Positions 1-8,562 of a stretch of 64,000 nucleotides of DNA are shown piece by piece (within the stretch, counting starts at the first letter, position 1; each line of letters begins with the position of its first letter). The stretch lies in the NCBI RefSeq assembly GCF_012034245.1, contig NZ_JAATEO010000013.1, positions 1-64,000 of the forward strand, read 5' to 3'. The notes under the pieces are model-generated. The model worked only from the letters and a program-made list of their open reading frames with translations, did not search any database and was not told where the DNA came from. This DNA is from Micromonospora thermarum. GTDB taxonomy: Bacteria; Actinomycetota; Actinomycetes; Mycobacteriales; Micromonosporaceae. Position numbers and translations under genes: made by a program.

Positions 1-1
1 T

Positions 2-211
2 CCCTCCAGCGGGTGGGGCACGGTGGAGCAGATCACCGACCCCGAGTACTCGACGATGGCGTTCCTGAAGGGTCTCAAGCAGGTCGACGGCTGGCAGGAC
101 ATGCCGCTGACCGAGGCCGCCCAGACCGTGCAGGTCTCGGCCTACCCGTTCCACTACGCGCAGTGGGAGACCCAGGCCGCCGACCTCGTCGCCGGGCACT
201 GGAACAGCTGA
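2..211 (+). CDS. C-terminal fragment of a conserved exported actinobacterial protein (5' end outside window)
   Basis: Only the last 69 residues are present, read in frame from base 2 to the TGA at 209-211. The fragment has the pattern SGWGTVEQITDPEYS, then AFLKGLKQVDGWQDMPLTEA and VQVSAYPFHYAQWE. This type of tail (a substrate-groove-like module with the 'GWGT...DP.Y...F...L..V.GW..M..T.AAQ.VQ.SA.P..YA..E' pattern) occurs at the C-terminus of secreted actinobacterial proteins that are often labelled peptidase or hypothetical and are probably linked to the cell wall. The domain that would define the enzyme is upstream of the window, so no function is assigned. No terminator is obvious before the convergent gene at 311. 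Confidence 0.6.
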   Translation, partial: PSSGWGTVEQITDPEYSTMAFLKGLKQVDGWQDMPLTEAAQTVQVSAYPFHYAQWETQAADLVAGHWNS

Positions 212-310
212 CCCGGAACACCACGCTGGCCGGCACCCGAACCTGGGTGCCGGCCAGCGGCGTCTCCACGCCCCGGCCGGCGCCCGACGACGGGGCGCCG
301 GCCGGCCGGG

Positions 311-928
311 TCAGACGCGGAAGCCGGCGGCGCGGGCCGCCTCCCGTTCGCGGCGGCGGTCGGTCCGGCGGCGGAACCGGAAGACGACGAGCGCCAGGCC
401 CAGCAGGAACGCCAGGACGAGGACCGGCAGGACGATGGCGACCACCGACATCACCACGCTGGTGGCGTCCTCGGCGGTGCTCGCGACCGGCGCACCGACC
501 CCGCCGGTCGTCGCGTTGACGACCGGCCGGGCGGCGGACTTGAGCAGGTGCACGCCGAGCGCGATCAGGACGCCGGTCGCCACCGGCACCCACTGGTTCG
601 AGGAGAAGAAGCTCGCCGGGTCGCTCACCGTGACCGTCTCGGACGTCGCGCCGGCCCCGAACGCCAGACCGCCGGCGGTCGGCCGGACCACCGTCTGGAC
701 GACGTCGTTGACGTGGTCGACCACCGGGACCTTGTCGGCCACCACCTCGATCGCGAGCAGCACCGCCAGGATGGAGAGCACCCAGCCGTTGCCGAGCCAC
801 TGCCACCCCGAGGGCAGGTCGATCAGGGCGGTGTAGCGGGCGAGCAGACCCATGGTGAGCAGCGGGATGTACGCGTTCAGACCCGCCGAGGCGGCGAGGC
901 CGGTACCGGTGAGCACTTCGAGCACCAT
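311..928 (-). CDS. DUF4126 family integral membrane protein
   Basis: A 205-residue protein with four or five hydrophobic segments (about residues 5-30, 45-65, 115-130, 150-180) and a very basic cytoplasmic tail of Arg-rich residues after 180. The N-terminus ([19 protein letters not shown]) followed by Gly/Ala-rich helices and DxVN-type motifs matches the DUF4126 family of small bacterial membrane proteins of unknown function. The ATG at 926-928 is used because the family starts just ahead of this first helix. It is divergent from nucS, with 124 bp between the two starts. No function can be read from the sequence. Confidence 0.8.
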   Translation of the reverse strand: MVLEVLTGTGLAASAGLNAYIPLLTMGLLARYTALIDLPSGWQWLGNGWVLSILAVLLAIEVVADKVPVVDHVNDVVQTVVRPTAGGLAFGAGATSETVTVSDPASFFSSNQWVPVATGVLIALGVHLLKSAARPVVNATTGGVGAPVASTAEDATSVVMSVVAIVLPVLVLAFLLGLALVVFRFRRRTDRRREREAARAAGFRV

Positions 929-1052
929 CTCAGCATCGCACCGGCACGCCAGTGGCGCTCGGTGGCGTTGGGGGCTTGGGGCAGTCGGGAAACCTCACTC
1001 GCCCCGGGGTTGCCCGACAGCCTCCGGGCCGGCCCTCCGCTACCCTCGTCGG

Positions 1053-1712
1053 GTGCGGTTGGTGATTGCGAAGTGCTCGGTGGACTACGTCGGACGGCTG
1101 TCGGCCCACCTGCCGCCGGCCACGCGGCTGCTCATGGTGAAGGCGGACGGGTCGGTGTCGATCCACGCGGACGACCGGGCGTACAAGCCGCTGAACTGGA
1201 TGAGCCCGCCGTGCCGGCTGGAGGAGGCACCGGGCGTCTGGCGGGTGGTCAACAAGGCCGGCGAGGAGCTGCGGATCACCCTGGAGGAGGTCTTCCAGGA
1301 CACGTCGTACGAGCTGGGTGTCGACCCCGGGCTGCGCAAGGACGGCGTGGAGGCGCACCTCCAGGAGCTGCTGGCGGCCAACCCGGAGACGCTGGGCGAG
1401 GGCTTCACGCTGGTCCGCCGCGAGTACATGACGGCGATCGGGCCGGTCGACCTGCTCTGCCGGGACGCCAGCAACGCGGCCGTCGCCGTCGAGGTGAAGC
1501 GGCGCGGTGAGATCGACGGCGTGGAGCAGCTCACCCGCTACCTGGAGCTGATGAACCGGGATCCGCTGCTCGCCCCGGTCAGCGGTGTCTTCGCGGCCCA
1601 GGAGATCAAGCCGCAGGCGCGCGTGCTCGCGACCGACCGCGGCATCCGCTGTGTGGTGGTGGACTACGACAAGCTCCGCGGCATTGAACGCGACGAGCTG
1701 ACCCTGTTCTGA
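1053..1712 (+). CDS. nucS: Endonuclease NucS/EndoMS (mismatch-specific endonuclease)
   Basis: Encodes a 219-residue protein of normal NucS length. NucS cuts both strands at mispaired bases and serves as the non-canonical mismatch-repair nuclease of actinobacteria, which lack MutS/MutL; it works with the sliding clamp. The N-terminus [16 protein letters not shown] is characteristic. The RecB-like nuclease core shows D133 (GPVDLLCRD) and E147-V-K149 ([20 protein letters not shown]), the expected catalytic set. GTG 1053 is chosen because family members begin MRLV; the open frame extends 201 bp further upstream but that extension is not protein-like. The gene is monocistronic, with a short hairpin after it and a convergent dehydrogenase 25 bp downstream. 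Confidence 0.93.
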   Translation: MRLVIAKCSVDYVGRLSAHLPPATRLLMVKADGSVSIHADDRAYKPLNWMSPPCRLEEAPGVWRVVNKAGEELRITLEEVFQDTSYELGVDPGLRKDGVEAHLQELLAANPETLGEGFTLVRREYMTAIGPVDLLCRDASNAAVAVEVKRRGEIDGVEQLTRYLELMNRDPLLAPVSGVFAAQEIKPQARVLATDRGIRCVVVDYDKLRGIERDELTLF

Positions 1713-1720
1713 CCCGCCCG

Positions 1721-1736
1721 CCGCGCCCCGGCGCGG
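1721..1736. terminator. Short GC hairpin between convergent genes
   Basis: CCGCGC-CCCG-GCGCGG forms a 6-bp GC stem in the 25-bp gap between nucS and the aldehyde dehydrogenase. It could serve both directions, but there is no T-run, so this is a weak call. Confidence 0.3.
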
Positions 1737-1737
1737 C

Positions 1738-3234
1738 TCAGCGCCCGTACATCATCCTGACGACCTTGACCAGGCGGGCGACGTCGGCGTCGGTGCGGTC
1801 GAAGGTCATCGCCGGCAGCAGCGACCGGGCTCGACGGCGGGTGATGGCCTTGGCCCGCGCGAACTCACGGAGCCCGTCCTCGCCGTGGATGCGTCCGAAG
1901 CCGGAGTCGCCCACACCGCCGAAGGGCAGGGTGGACATCCCGGCGAAGGTCAGGGCCGAGTTCACCGAGGCCATCCCGGAGCGCAGGCGCCGCGCGACCG
2001 CCACGGCCCGCCGCCGGCCGAAGACCGAACCGCCCAGACCGTACGAGAGGGCGTTGGCGAGCGTCACCGCCTCGTCGGCGTCGCGTACGCGGTTGATGGT
2101 CAGCGTCGGGCCGAAGGTCTCCTCGCGGACGGCCGCCGAGTCCTCGGGGACGTCCACCAGGACGGTCGGCCGGACGTAGGGCGGTTGTACCGCCTCGGCC
2201 CCGCCCAGCACCGCGCGGCCTCCCCGGGCCAGCGCGTCGTCGATGTGCCGGCGGATCACGTCGAGCTGGCTCGGCATGGTGATCGGCCCGATGTCCGCGC
2301 CGTCGGCGCCGACGGTGAGCCGGCCGGCCCGCTGGACCACCTTGTCGACGAAGGCGTCGAAGACCGGCTCGACGGCGTACACCCGCTCGATGCCGATGCA
2401 GGTCTGGCCGGCGTTGGTGAGGGCTCCCCAGACCGCCGCGTCGGCAGCGGCGTCCAGGTCGGCGTCGGCATCGACGATCATCGCGTCCTTGCCGCCCGCC
2501 TCGATCAGGACGGGGGTGAGCGACTCCGCGCAGGCGGCCATCACCTTCCGGCCGGTGGCCGTCGAGCCGGTGAAGGCGACCTTGTCCACTCCGGACCGGC
2601 ACAGCGCGGCCCCGACGTCGCCGAGCCCGTGCACCGCGCTGAGCACCGGCTGCTCGTCGACGACCTCGGCGAACGTGTCGACCAGCCACTGCCCGACGGC
2701 CGGCGTGTACTCGCTGGGCTTCAGCACCACGCTGTTGCCGGCGGCCAGGGCGTACGCGACGGAGCCGATGGGGGTGAAGACGGGGTAGTTCCACGGGCCG
2801 ATCACGCCGACCACGCCGTGCGGCTGGTACTCCAGGTGGGCGGAGAACTCCGCCAGCACCAGACGGGACCGCACCCGGCGCGGCCCGAGCACCCGCCGGG
2901 CGTTGCGGGCGGCCCAGTCGACGTGCTCGATGGCGGTGACGATCTCGACGATCGCGTCGGCGATGGGCTTGCCGCCCTCGACGTGCACCAGCTCGGCGAG
3001 CTCCTCGATCCGCTTGGCGAGCAGGGCGCGCCAGCGCAGCAGCCGCTCCCGGCGACCGGTGAAGCCCAGCCCGGCCCACCAGGGGGCGGCGGCACGGGCG
3101 CGGGCCACCGTCGCCTCGACATCCGCCACGCTCGCGACGGGGAAGCGGCCGGCCTCCGCGCCGGTCGCCGGGCTCGTCGACACGAGCCGCCCGTCCTCGA
3201 TGATCGGGGTCCCCGGGACATGCACAGCCGTCAT
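1738..3234 (-). CDS. NAD(P)-dependent aldehyde dehydrogenase (succinate-semialdehyde dehydrogenase-like)
   Basis: A full-length 498-residue aldehyde dehydrogenase. The Rossmann and catalytic landmarks are all present: the IGPWNYP motif with N149, GNSVVLKPSEYTP, FTGSTATG, the general base E245 in LIEAGGKDAMI, and the nucleophile C279 in NAGQTCIG. The enzyme oxidises an aldehyde to the carboxylate with reduction of NAD(P). The substrate is not fixed by the sequence. The overall pattern resembles actinobacterial succinate-semialdehyde dehydrogenases, but generic fatty-aldehyde activity is possible. ATG 3232-3234 begins MTAVHVPGTP. It stands alone: convergent with nucS and divergent from the FHA gene. 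Confidence 0.85.
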   Translation of the reverse strand: MTAVHVPGTPIIEDGRLVSTSPATGAEAGRFPVASVADVEATVARARAAAPWWAGLGFTGRRERLLRWRALLAKRIEELAELVHVEGGKPIADAIVEIVTAIEHVDWAARNARRVLGPRRVRSRLVLAEFSAHLEYQPHGVVGVIGPWNYPVFTPIGSVAYALAAGNSVVLKPSEYTPAVGQWLVDTFAEVVDEQPVLSAVHGLGDVGAALCRSGVDKVAFTGSTATGRKVMAACAESLTPVLIEAGGKDAMIVDADADLDAAADAAVWGALTNAGQTCIGIERVYAVEPVFDAFVDKVVQRAGRLTVGADGADIGPITMPSQLDVIRRHIDDALARGGRAVLGGAEAVQPPYVRPTVLVDVPEDSAAVREETFGPTLTINRVRDADEAVTLANALSYGLGGSVFGRRRAVAVARRLRSGMASVNSALTFAGMSTLPFGGVGDSGFGRIHGEDGLREFARAKAITRRRARSLLPAMTFDRTDADVARLVKVVRMMYGR

Positions 3235-3380
3235 GGCGGAAGTCTAGACCCGAGGATTACTCACCGGTAGGGGTCGCGTGGGGCGGTGACACCCGATGGT
3301 GCCGAGCCGTTGAACGGAACGGGCGCCCGCCCCGTGTCAGGGGGCGGGGCCGCGACGGGTGAGGTGTACGCCCCTCGAAA

Positions 3381-3421
3381 CCGGACACCGGGGACCGAAG
3401 AACCGAACACGAGGTGTCCGG
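3381..3421. promoter_or_regulatory. 9-bp inverted repeat in divergent promoter region
   Basis: CCGGACACC (3381-3389) and GGTGTCCGG (3413-3421) are perfect inverted repeats 23 bp apart, in the 287-bp gap between the divergent dehydrogenase and FHA genes. They could be an operator or a weak hairpin. The rest of this gap shows no gene and no clear promoter hexamers. Confidence 0.3.
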
Positions 3422-3521
3422 CTGGCGACAGGGAGATGGCCGCCCGGGCGGTGGGGGCGACTACCGTGTGGTGGCAAGCTGACGCGCGGGGTGATCGTGC
3501 GGGGTGGAGGGCGGACTGTCC

Positions 3522-4085
3522 ATGGAGGAGCATCCGGAGTTCCTGCCGTTGTTGACGGTGGCCGGCGGGCCGATGCGGGGGTTGAGCTTCCGGCTCGGGC
3601 GGGGCCGGCTGGTGATCGGGCGGGCTCCGACGGCGGACGTCGTCCTGGCCGACGCGCACCTGAGCCGACGGCACGCCGAGATGTGGCTGGATCCGGAGGG
3701 AGCGTCGGTGGCCGACCTCGGCTCGACCAACGGCACCTGGCTCAACGACCGGCGGATCACCGGGGTGGAACGGCTCGCCGACGGTGACGTGATCCGGATC
3801 GGCCGCACCGAACTCCGGGTCTACGACCCCGGGGTGGCCCGGACCGACCCCGTCGGGCTGACCTTCGGCCTGGCGCGCCGGGACCACCGGCCGACCCTCC
3901 CGCTGCCGATCGCCACACCGGAGCTTCCGGTCGCGACACAGCCTGTCGCTCCGGAGCTTCCGGTCGCGGCGCAGCCGGTGGCTGCGGAACTCCCGATCGC
4001 GGCGCAGCCGGTCGCGCCGGAGTTCCCGGTCGTGGCGCAGCCGGTCGCCCCCGTCCCGGAGCCGGCCGACGCCGTCTCGGCCTGA
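3522..4085 (+). CDS. FHA-domain protein with C-terminal 11-residue repeats
   Basis: A 187-residue protein. Residues about 10-105 form a forkhead-associated domain: GPMRGLSFRLGRG, then VIGRAPTADVVL, LSRRHAEM and DLGSTNGTWLN. The GR, SxRH and NG residues that bind phosphothreonine are all kept. FHA proteins dock on Ser/Thr-kinase substrates, so this is a likely reader of Ser/Thr phosphorylation in the cytoplasm. The tail consists of four copies of an 11-residue Pro/Ala/Val unit (ELPVAxQPVAP type) and should be unstructured. ATG 3522 follows GGAGG by 11 nt; an in-frame GTG at 3504 would add six residues. There is no kinase or phosphatase beside it, so the partner is unknown. Confidence 0.82.
   Translation: MEEHPEFLPLLTVAGGPMRGLSFRLGRGRLVIGRAPTADVVLADAHLSRRHAEMWLDPEGASVADLGSTNGTWLNDRRITGVERLADGDVIRIGRTELRVYDPGVARTDPVGLTFGLARRDHRPTLPLPIATPELPVATQPVAPELPVAAQPVAAELPIAAQPVAPEFPVVAQPVAPVPEPADAVSA
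3918..4049 (+). repeat. Four tandem 33-bp repeats (coding)
   Basis: Four head-to-tail 33-bp units at 3918, 3951, 3984 and 4017 encode the PELPVATQPVA-like repeats in the FHA protein tail. The unit length keeps the reading frame, so copy number could change without disrupting the protein. Confidence 0.85.
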
Positions 4086-4184
4086 GCAGCGGCGGGACGC
4101 CGCCGGCAGCGTCCGGCGCCACACGTCCGGCACCCGTGTCATGTCGATGAGGGCCATGGACGGGCGGGCCGACGGCCTGGCAGC

Positions 4185-5252
4185 ATGCCGCGGATGGAGA
4201 GCCAGCAGCAGGTCGTGTCGGCGAACGGGATCACCCAGGCGGTACGGGTGGCCGGGCCGCCGGACGGCGTACCGGTGCTGCTGATCCACGGCAACTGCTC
4301 GTCCGCCCTCTTCTGGGAGCCCCTGGTGCGTCGGCTGCCCGGCCACCTGCGGGTGATCGCGCCGGACCTGCGCGGCTACGGGGACACCGACACCGCCCCG
4401 GTCGACGCGACACGGGGGCTGGCCGACTTCGCGGACGACGTCGCCGCCCTGCTCGACCAGGAGTCGCTGCTCCCGGCCGGCGCGCGGCCCGTGGTCGTCG
4501 GGCACTCGCTGGGCGCGGGAGTGGCCATGCGGCTGCTGGTCGACCGCCCCGACCGGGTGGCCGGGCTGCTCTTGTCGGCGCCGGTCTCGCCGTACGGCTT
4601 CGGCGGCACCCGCGACCTCGACGGCGCGCCGACCACGCCCGACTTCGCGGGCACCGGCGCCGGCACCGCCAGCGCGGACTTCGTCCGCCGGCTGGCCGCC
4701 AAGGACCGTGGCGACGAGGCCCCGACCAGCCCGCGGGCGGTGCTGCGGAGCGCGTACGTCGCCGACCCGTCGTCGCTCGGGGACGACGAGGAGCTGCTGC
4801 TGGACACCGTCCTGTCCACCGCCACCGGCGAGGACAACTACCCGGGGACGGCCGAGCCGTCCGCCAACTGGCCGGGGACCGCGCCCGGTCGGCGGGGTGT
4901 GCTCAACGCCCTGGCGCCGGCGTACTTCCGGGTCGCCGACGAGCTGGTCGCCGTCGCCGGCAAGCCGCCGGTCACCTGGGTCCGCGGAGACGCCGACGTG
5001 ATCGTCTCGGACACCTCGCTGTTCGACCTGGCGTACCTGGGGGCGCTGGGCGTGGTGTCCGGTTGGCCGGGGGAGGCGGACTGCCCGCCGCAGCCGATGG
5101 TCGGGCAGACCCGCGCGGTGCTGGAGCGGTACGCGGCCGCCGGCGGCGCGTACCGGGAGGTGGTGCTGCCCGGCTGCGGTCACAGCCCGCACATCGAGTG
5201 CCCGGTCGAGTTCGTCGCCGAACTGCTCGCCCTGGTCGACCGCCGGCGCTGA
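4185..5252 (+). CDS. Alpha/beta-fold hydrolase
   Basis: A 355-residue alpha/beta hydrolase. It shows the oxyanion-hole strand (VLLIHGNCSSALFWEPLV), RVIAPDLRGYGDTD, the nucleophile elbow VVGHSLGAGVA, and a C-terminal catalytic His in GCGHSPHIECP. The cap region (about residues 160-290) is larger than in minimal hydrolases. Its substrate cannot be deduced; candidates are esters, lactones or epoxides. The start is uncertain: ATG 4185 (MPRMESQ) and ATG 4194 are both in frame and neither has a good ribosome-binding site. A strong hairpin follows the gene, so it is probably a single transcription unit. Confidence 0.8.
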   Translation: MPRMESQQQVVSANGITQAVRVAGPPDGVPVLLIHGNCSSALFWEPLVRRLPGHLRVIAPDLRGYGDTDTAPVDATRGLADFADDVAALLDQESLLPAGARPVVVGHSLGAGVAMRLLVDRPDRVAGLLLSAPVSPYGFGGTRDLDGAPTTPDFAGTGAGTASADFVRRLAAKDRGDEAPTSPRAVLRSAYVADPSSLGDDEELLLDTVLSTATGEDNYPGTAEPSANWPGTAPGRRGVLNALAPAYFRVADELVAVAGKPPVTWVRGDADVIVSDTSLFDLAYLGALGVVSGWPGEADCPPQPMVGQTRAVLERYAAAGGAYREVVLPGCGHSPHIECPVEFVAELLALVDRRR

Positions 5253-5286
5253 CGCCGGCCGACCGCGATCGGCGGCACCGGACGGC

Positions 5287-5321
5287 CGGCTCCGCCGGCC
5301 GGAACCCGGCCGGCGGAGCCG
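5287..5321 (+). terminator. Hairpin terminator after alpha/beta hydrolase
   Basis: A perfect 14-bp stem (5287-5300 with 5308-5321, CGGCTCCGCCGGCC and its complement) with a 7-nt loop lies 34 bp after the hydrolase stop. No T-run follows, which is usual for actinomycete terminators. Confidence 0.6.
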
Positions 5322-5425
5322 ACCGGGACCGGTTGTGACGGCCGGCGTTCATCGACGGCGACGGAGCCGTGAAATATCCCACGCCGTCTCGACAACTGTG
5401 CGTCACGTGGCAGACTCCGCTTAAC

Positions 5426-5439
5426 TTAGCGGCCGTTCA
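5426..5439 (+). promoter_or_regulatory. Putative operator, TTAGCG-GC-CGTTCA (site 1 of 4)
   Basis: TTAGCGGCCGTTCA lies 36 bp upstream of the 3-hydroxybutyryl-CoA dehydrogenase start. It differs at two positions from the icmA-upstream site at 18522, and related sites occur upstream of ccr and between mce and the thiolase gene. The near-palindromic form TNARCGNNCGYTNA suggests a TetR-type dimer site. This is inference from shared sequence. Confidence 0.5.
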
Positions 5440-5475
5440 TGTCGGCTGCGCGGAGCGAACCAGGGGAGGCCGGTC

Positions 5476-7266
5476 GTGGCGCGCGAGTTCACCAGTGTGG
5501 GTGTGGTGGGTCTGGGCACCATGGGTGCCGGCATCGTCGAGGTCTTCGCCCGCAACGGCATCGACGTCGTCGCGGTCGAGATCTCCGAGACCGCGCTGGA
5601 GCGCGGCCGGGCCACCCTGACCGGCTCGACCGACCGGGCGGTGGCCAAGGGCAAGCTCGCCGAGGCCGACCGGGACGCCCTGCTGTCCCGCGTGACCTGG
5701 CAGGTCGGGCTGGACGCGCTGCACTCGGTCGACCTGGTGATCGAGGCCGTCCCCGAGCACCTCGACCTGAAGCAGCGGATCTTCGCCGAGCTGGACCGCG
5801 TCTGCAAGCCCGAGACGGTCCTCGCCACCAACACGTCGTCGCTGTCGGTCACCGAGATCTCGGTGGCCACCACCCGGCCCAACCAGGTCATCGGCATCCA
5901 CTTCTTCAACCCGGCGCCGGTCATGAAGCTCGTGGAGATCGTCCGTACGGTGGTCACCTCCTCCGAGGTGGTCGCCGACGTGGAGGCGCTCTGCGAACGG
6001 CTGGGCAAGGTCGACGTGACGATCAGCGACCGGGCCGGGTTCATCGCCAACGCGCTGCTCTTCGGCTACCTCAACCACGCCGTCAGCATGCTGGAGTCGC
6101 GGTACGCGACCCGCGAGGACATCGACGCCGCGATGAAGCTCGGCTGCGGCCTGCCCATGGGCCCGCTCGCGCTGATGGACCTCATCGGCCTGGACACCGC
6201 GTACGAGATCCTCGACACGATGTACCGGCGCGGTGGCCGGGACCGCCGGCACGCCCCGGTGCCGCTGATCAAGCAGATGGTCACCGCGGGGCTGCTCGGC
6301 CGGAAGTCCGGGCGGGGCTTCTACACCTACGAGCGACCGGGCTCGCCCGTGGTCGTACCCGACGAGCAGACGCCGGTGACCACGGAGTCGGCGCTCGCCG
6401 ACGGCACGCGCGGCATCGCGAAGGTCGGCGTGGTGGGCTCCGGCACGATGGCCACCGGCATCATCGAGGTGTTCGCCAAGGCCGGGTACGAGGTCGTCTC
6501 GGTGACCCGGGGCGCGGAGAAGTCCGCCAAGGTCTTCGAGTCGGTCAAGACCTCGCTCAACAAGGGCGTCGTGCGCGGCAAGCTCAGCGAGGCCGACCGG
6601 GACGCCGCCCTGGGCCGGATCACCTGGTCCGCCACCCTGGAGCACCTGGCCGACGTCGACCTGGTCGTCGAGGCCGTGGTCGAGGAGCTGAGCGTCAAGA
6701 AGGCGCTGTTCGCCAGCCTCGACGAGATCTGCAAGCCGGGGGTGGTGCTGGCCACCACCACCTCGTCGCTCCCGGTGATCGACGTCGCGATGGCCACCCA
6801 GCGGCCGGCCGACGTGGTGGGCCTGCACTTCTTCAACCCCGCGCCGATCATGCCGCTGGTGGAGATCGTGCAGACCATCCGCACGTCGACGGAGACCACC
6901 GCCACCGCCAAGGCGGTCTGCGCCAAGCTGGGCAAGACCGGCGTCGTCTGCGGGGACCGGTCCGGGTTCATCGTCAACGCGCTGCTCTTCCCGTACCTGA
7001 ACGACGCGGTGAAGATGCTGGAGGCCAGCTACTCGACGGCCGACGACATCGACCACGCGATGAAGCTGGGCTGCGGCTACCCGATGGGCCCGTTCGAGCT
7101 GCTCGACGTGGTGGGCCTGGACGTGTCGCTGGCCATCCAGCGGGAGCTGTACCTGGAGCTGCGCGAGCCCGGTTTCGCGCCGGCGCCGCTGCTGGAGCAC
7201 CTGGTCACCGCCGGGTACCTCGGCCGCAAGACCGGCCGCGGCTTCCGCGACCACACCCGCCGCTGA
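5476..7266 (+). CDS. Tandem-duplicated 3-hydroxybutyryl-CoA dehydrogenase
   Basis: This 596-residue protein contains two complete 3-hydroxyacyl-CoA dehydrogenase units in one chain. Unit 1 (about 1-290) has the NAD motif G12-L-G-T-M-G17; unit 2 (about 314-596) has G321-S-G323. Each has the HFFNPAPxMxLVEI active-site stretch with catalytic His, a TSS motif, and a C-terminal GxxPMGPxxLxD helical domain. It oxidises 3-hydroxyacyl-CoA (probably 3-hydroxybutyryl-CoA) to the 3-keto form with NAD. Two-unit proteins of this length are known in Streptomyces. GTG 5476 follows GGGGAGG at 5463-5469. The upstream operator-like site links it to the ccr/icmA set about 10 kb away. Confidence 0.9.
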   Translation: MAREFTSVGVVGLGTMGAGIVEVFARNGIDVVAVEISETALERGRATLTGSTDRAVAKGKLAEADRDALLSRVTWQVGLDALHSVDLVIEAVPEHLDLKQRIFAELDRVCKPETVLATNTSSLSVTEISVATTRPNQVIGIHFFNPAPVMKLVEIVRTVVTSSEVVADVEALCERLGKVDVTISDRAGFIANALLFGYLNHAVSMLESRYATREDIDAAMKLGCGLPMGPLALMDLIGLDTAYEILDTMYRRGGRDRRHAPVPLIKQMVTAGLLGRKSGRGFYTYERPGSPVVVPDEQTPVTTESALADGTRGIAKVGVVGSGTMATGIIEVFAKAGYEVVSVTRGAEKSAKVFESVKTSLNKGVVRGKLSEADRDAALGRITWSATLEHLADVDLVVEAVVEELSVKKALFASLDEICKPGVVLATTTSSLPVIDVAMATQRPADVVGLHFFNPAPIMPLVEIVQTIRTSTETTATAKAVCAKLGKTGVVCGDRSGFIVNALLFPYLNDAVKMLEASYSTADDIDHAMKLGCGYPMGPFELLDVVGLDVSLAIQRELYLELREPGFAPAPLLEHLVTAGYLGRKTGRGFRDHTRR

Positions 7267-7354
7267 CCGGGCCGGCCGGCGTCGGGTGTACGCTGCGCCG
7301 CCCCTGCCGGCCGCGTGGCCGGTCCGGCGCCCCCGGGGCCGTACGCTGGGATGC

Positions 7355-7681
7355 GTGAGTCCCCGTCGCAACCGACCCCGCCGTGACGAGACCGCGCACC
7401 TGGACTCCGAGCGGGCGCGCCAGGGCGTCGCGTCGGTCCAGCAGTGGCGGGACGGGGACTGGCAGGTCCGGGGCATCAGCGGCGGTGCGTCGGTCAAGAC
7501 GTACCGCTGCCCCGGCTGCGACCAGGAGATCCGGCCGGGCGTGGCGCACGTGGTGGCCTGGCCGGCGGACGGGCGGGGCGACCTGACCGACCACCGGCAC
7601 TGGCACAGCGGCTGCTGGCGGGCCCGGGACCGGCGGGCGCCGATCGTGCAGCGCGGTCGCGGCGCGCCGCGGTACGGCTGA
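7355..7681 (+). CDS. Conserved actinobacterial zinc-ribbon-like protein
   Basis: A 108-residue basic protein beginning VSPRRNRPRRDE. It carries CPGCDQEI at about residues 51-58 and H-x-HWHSGCW near residue 90, a CxxC...HxxC arrangement that could bind one zinc. Similar short proteins are conserved in Streptomyces and Micromonospora and are often labelled ATP/GTP-binding without support; no P-loop is visible here. GTG 7355 is chosen because the basic SPRRN start is the conserved end; the open frame runs 69 bp further upstream without a ribosome site. It is followed 70 bp later by a hydrolase gene in the same direction. Confidence 0.7.
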   Translation: MSPRRNRPRRDETAHLDSERARQGVASVQQWRDGDWQVRGISGGASVKTYRCPGCDQEIRPGVAHVVAWPADGRGDLTDHRHWHSGCWRARDRRAPIVQRGRGAPRYG

Positions 7682-7751
7682 GCGGGCGATCTGGATCACC
7701 GTGTTTCCGCCCGGACGGGCGGCCGCACCGGCGGCGCGGGAGACTGGACCG

Positions 7752-8561
7752 GTGAGCACACCCATCCGCGCCTCGTCGATCCTGCCCGGCCGCCGGGAGG
7801 AGATCGAGCTGCACACCGCCGACGACCTGCGCCTGGTCGGTGAGCTGGCCCGCCCCGCCGACCGCGAGCCGGTGGCGACGCTCGTCTGCCTCCACCCGCT
7901 GCCCACGCACGGCGGGATGATGGACAGCCACGTCTTCCGCAAGGCCGCCTGGCGCCTGCCGGCCCTGGCCGACCTGGCGGTGCTGCGGTTCAACACCCGG
8001 GGCACCAGCAGCGTGCGCGGCACCAGCGAGGGCTCCTTCGACAACGCGGTCGGCGAGCGGTACGACGTCGCCGCCGCCATCGAGTACGCGGAGTTCCACG
8101 AGCTGCCGGACATCTGGCTGCTGGGCTGGTCGTTCGGCACCGACCTGACCCTGAAGTACGGCTGCGACCCGGCGGTGACCGGGGCCATCCTGCTCTCCCC
8201 GCCGCTGCGCTACTCCACCCCGGATGACCTGGCGCAGTGGGCCGCCTCCGGCAAGCCGCTCACCGCGCTGGTGCCCGAGTTCGACGACTACCTGCGGCCC
8301 GACGAGGCCCGCGAGCGGTTCGCGGCGGTCCCGCAGGCCGAGGTGGTCGGTGTGCCCGGTGCGAAGCACCTCTGGGTCGGCGACGCTGAGACCGCGCTCG
8401 ACGAGATCGTCCGGCGGGTCAACCCGGCCGCCCCGCTGCCGCTGCCGACCACCTGGGACGGCCCGATGGAGACCGGCGACGTCAGCGCGTACGCCGACCG
8501 CACGGTCGCCGCCTTCGCCGACCGTCCGGTGCCCGGCCCGGAGGCCGGCCGGGCGAGCTGA
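7752..8561 (+). CDS. Alpha/beta hydrolase, COG2945-like
   Basis: A 269-residue hydrolase. It contains LVCLHPLPTHGGMMDSH, a dienelactone-hydrolase-like oxyanion strand, then VLRFNTRGTSSVRGTSEG, the nucleophile elbow LLGWSFGTDL (Gly-x-Ser-x-Gly as GWSFG), a late Asp in FDDYLRPDE and the catalytic His in PGAKHLWVGD. This layout fits the small cytosolic alpha/beta hydrolases of the COG2945 type, whose substrates are unknown. GTG 7752 gives MSTPIRASSI, a natural start. It is convergent with the AI-2E-type gene; the two stop codons lie one base apart. Confidence 0.8.
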   Translation: MSTPIRASSILPGRREEIELHTADDLRLVGELARPADREPVATLVCLHPLPTHGGMMDSHVFRKAAWRLPALADLAVLRFNTRGTSSVRGTSEGSFDNAVGERYDVAAAIEYAEFHELPDIWLLGWSFGTDLTLKYGCDPAVTGAILLSPPLRYSTPDDLAQWAASGKPLTALVPEFDDYLRPDEARERFAAVPQAEVVGVPGAKHLWVGDAETALDEIVRRVNPAAPLPLPTTWDGPMETGDVSAYADRTVAAFADRPVPGPEAGRAS

Positions 8562-8562
8562 C

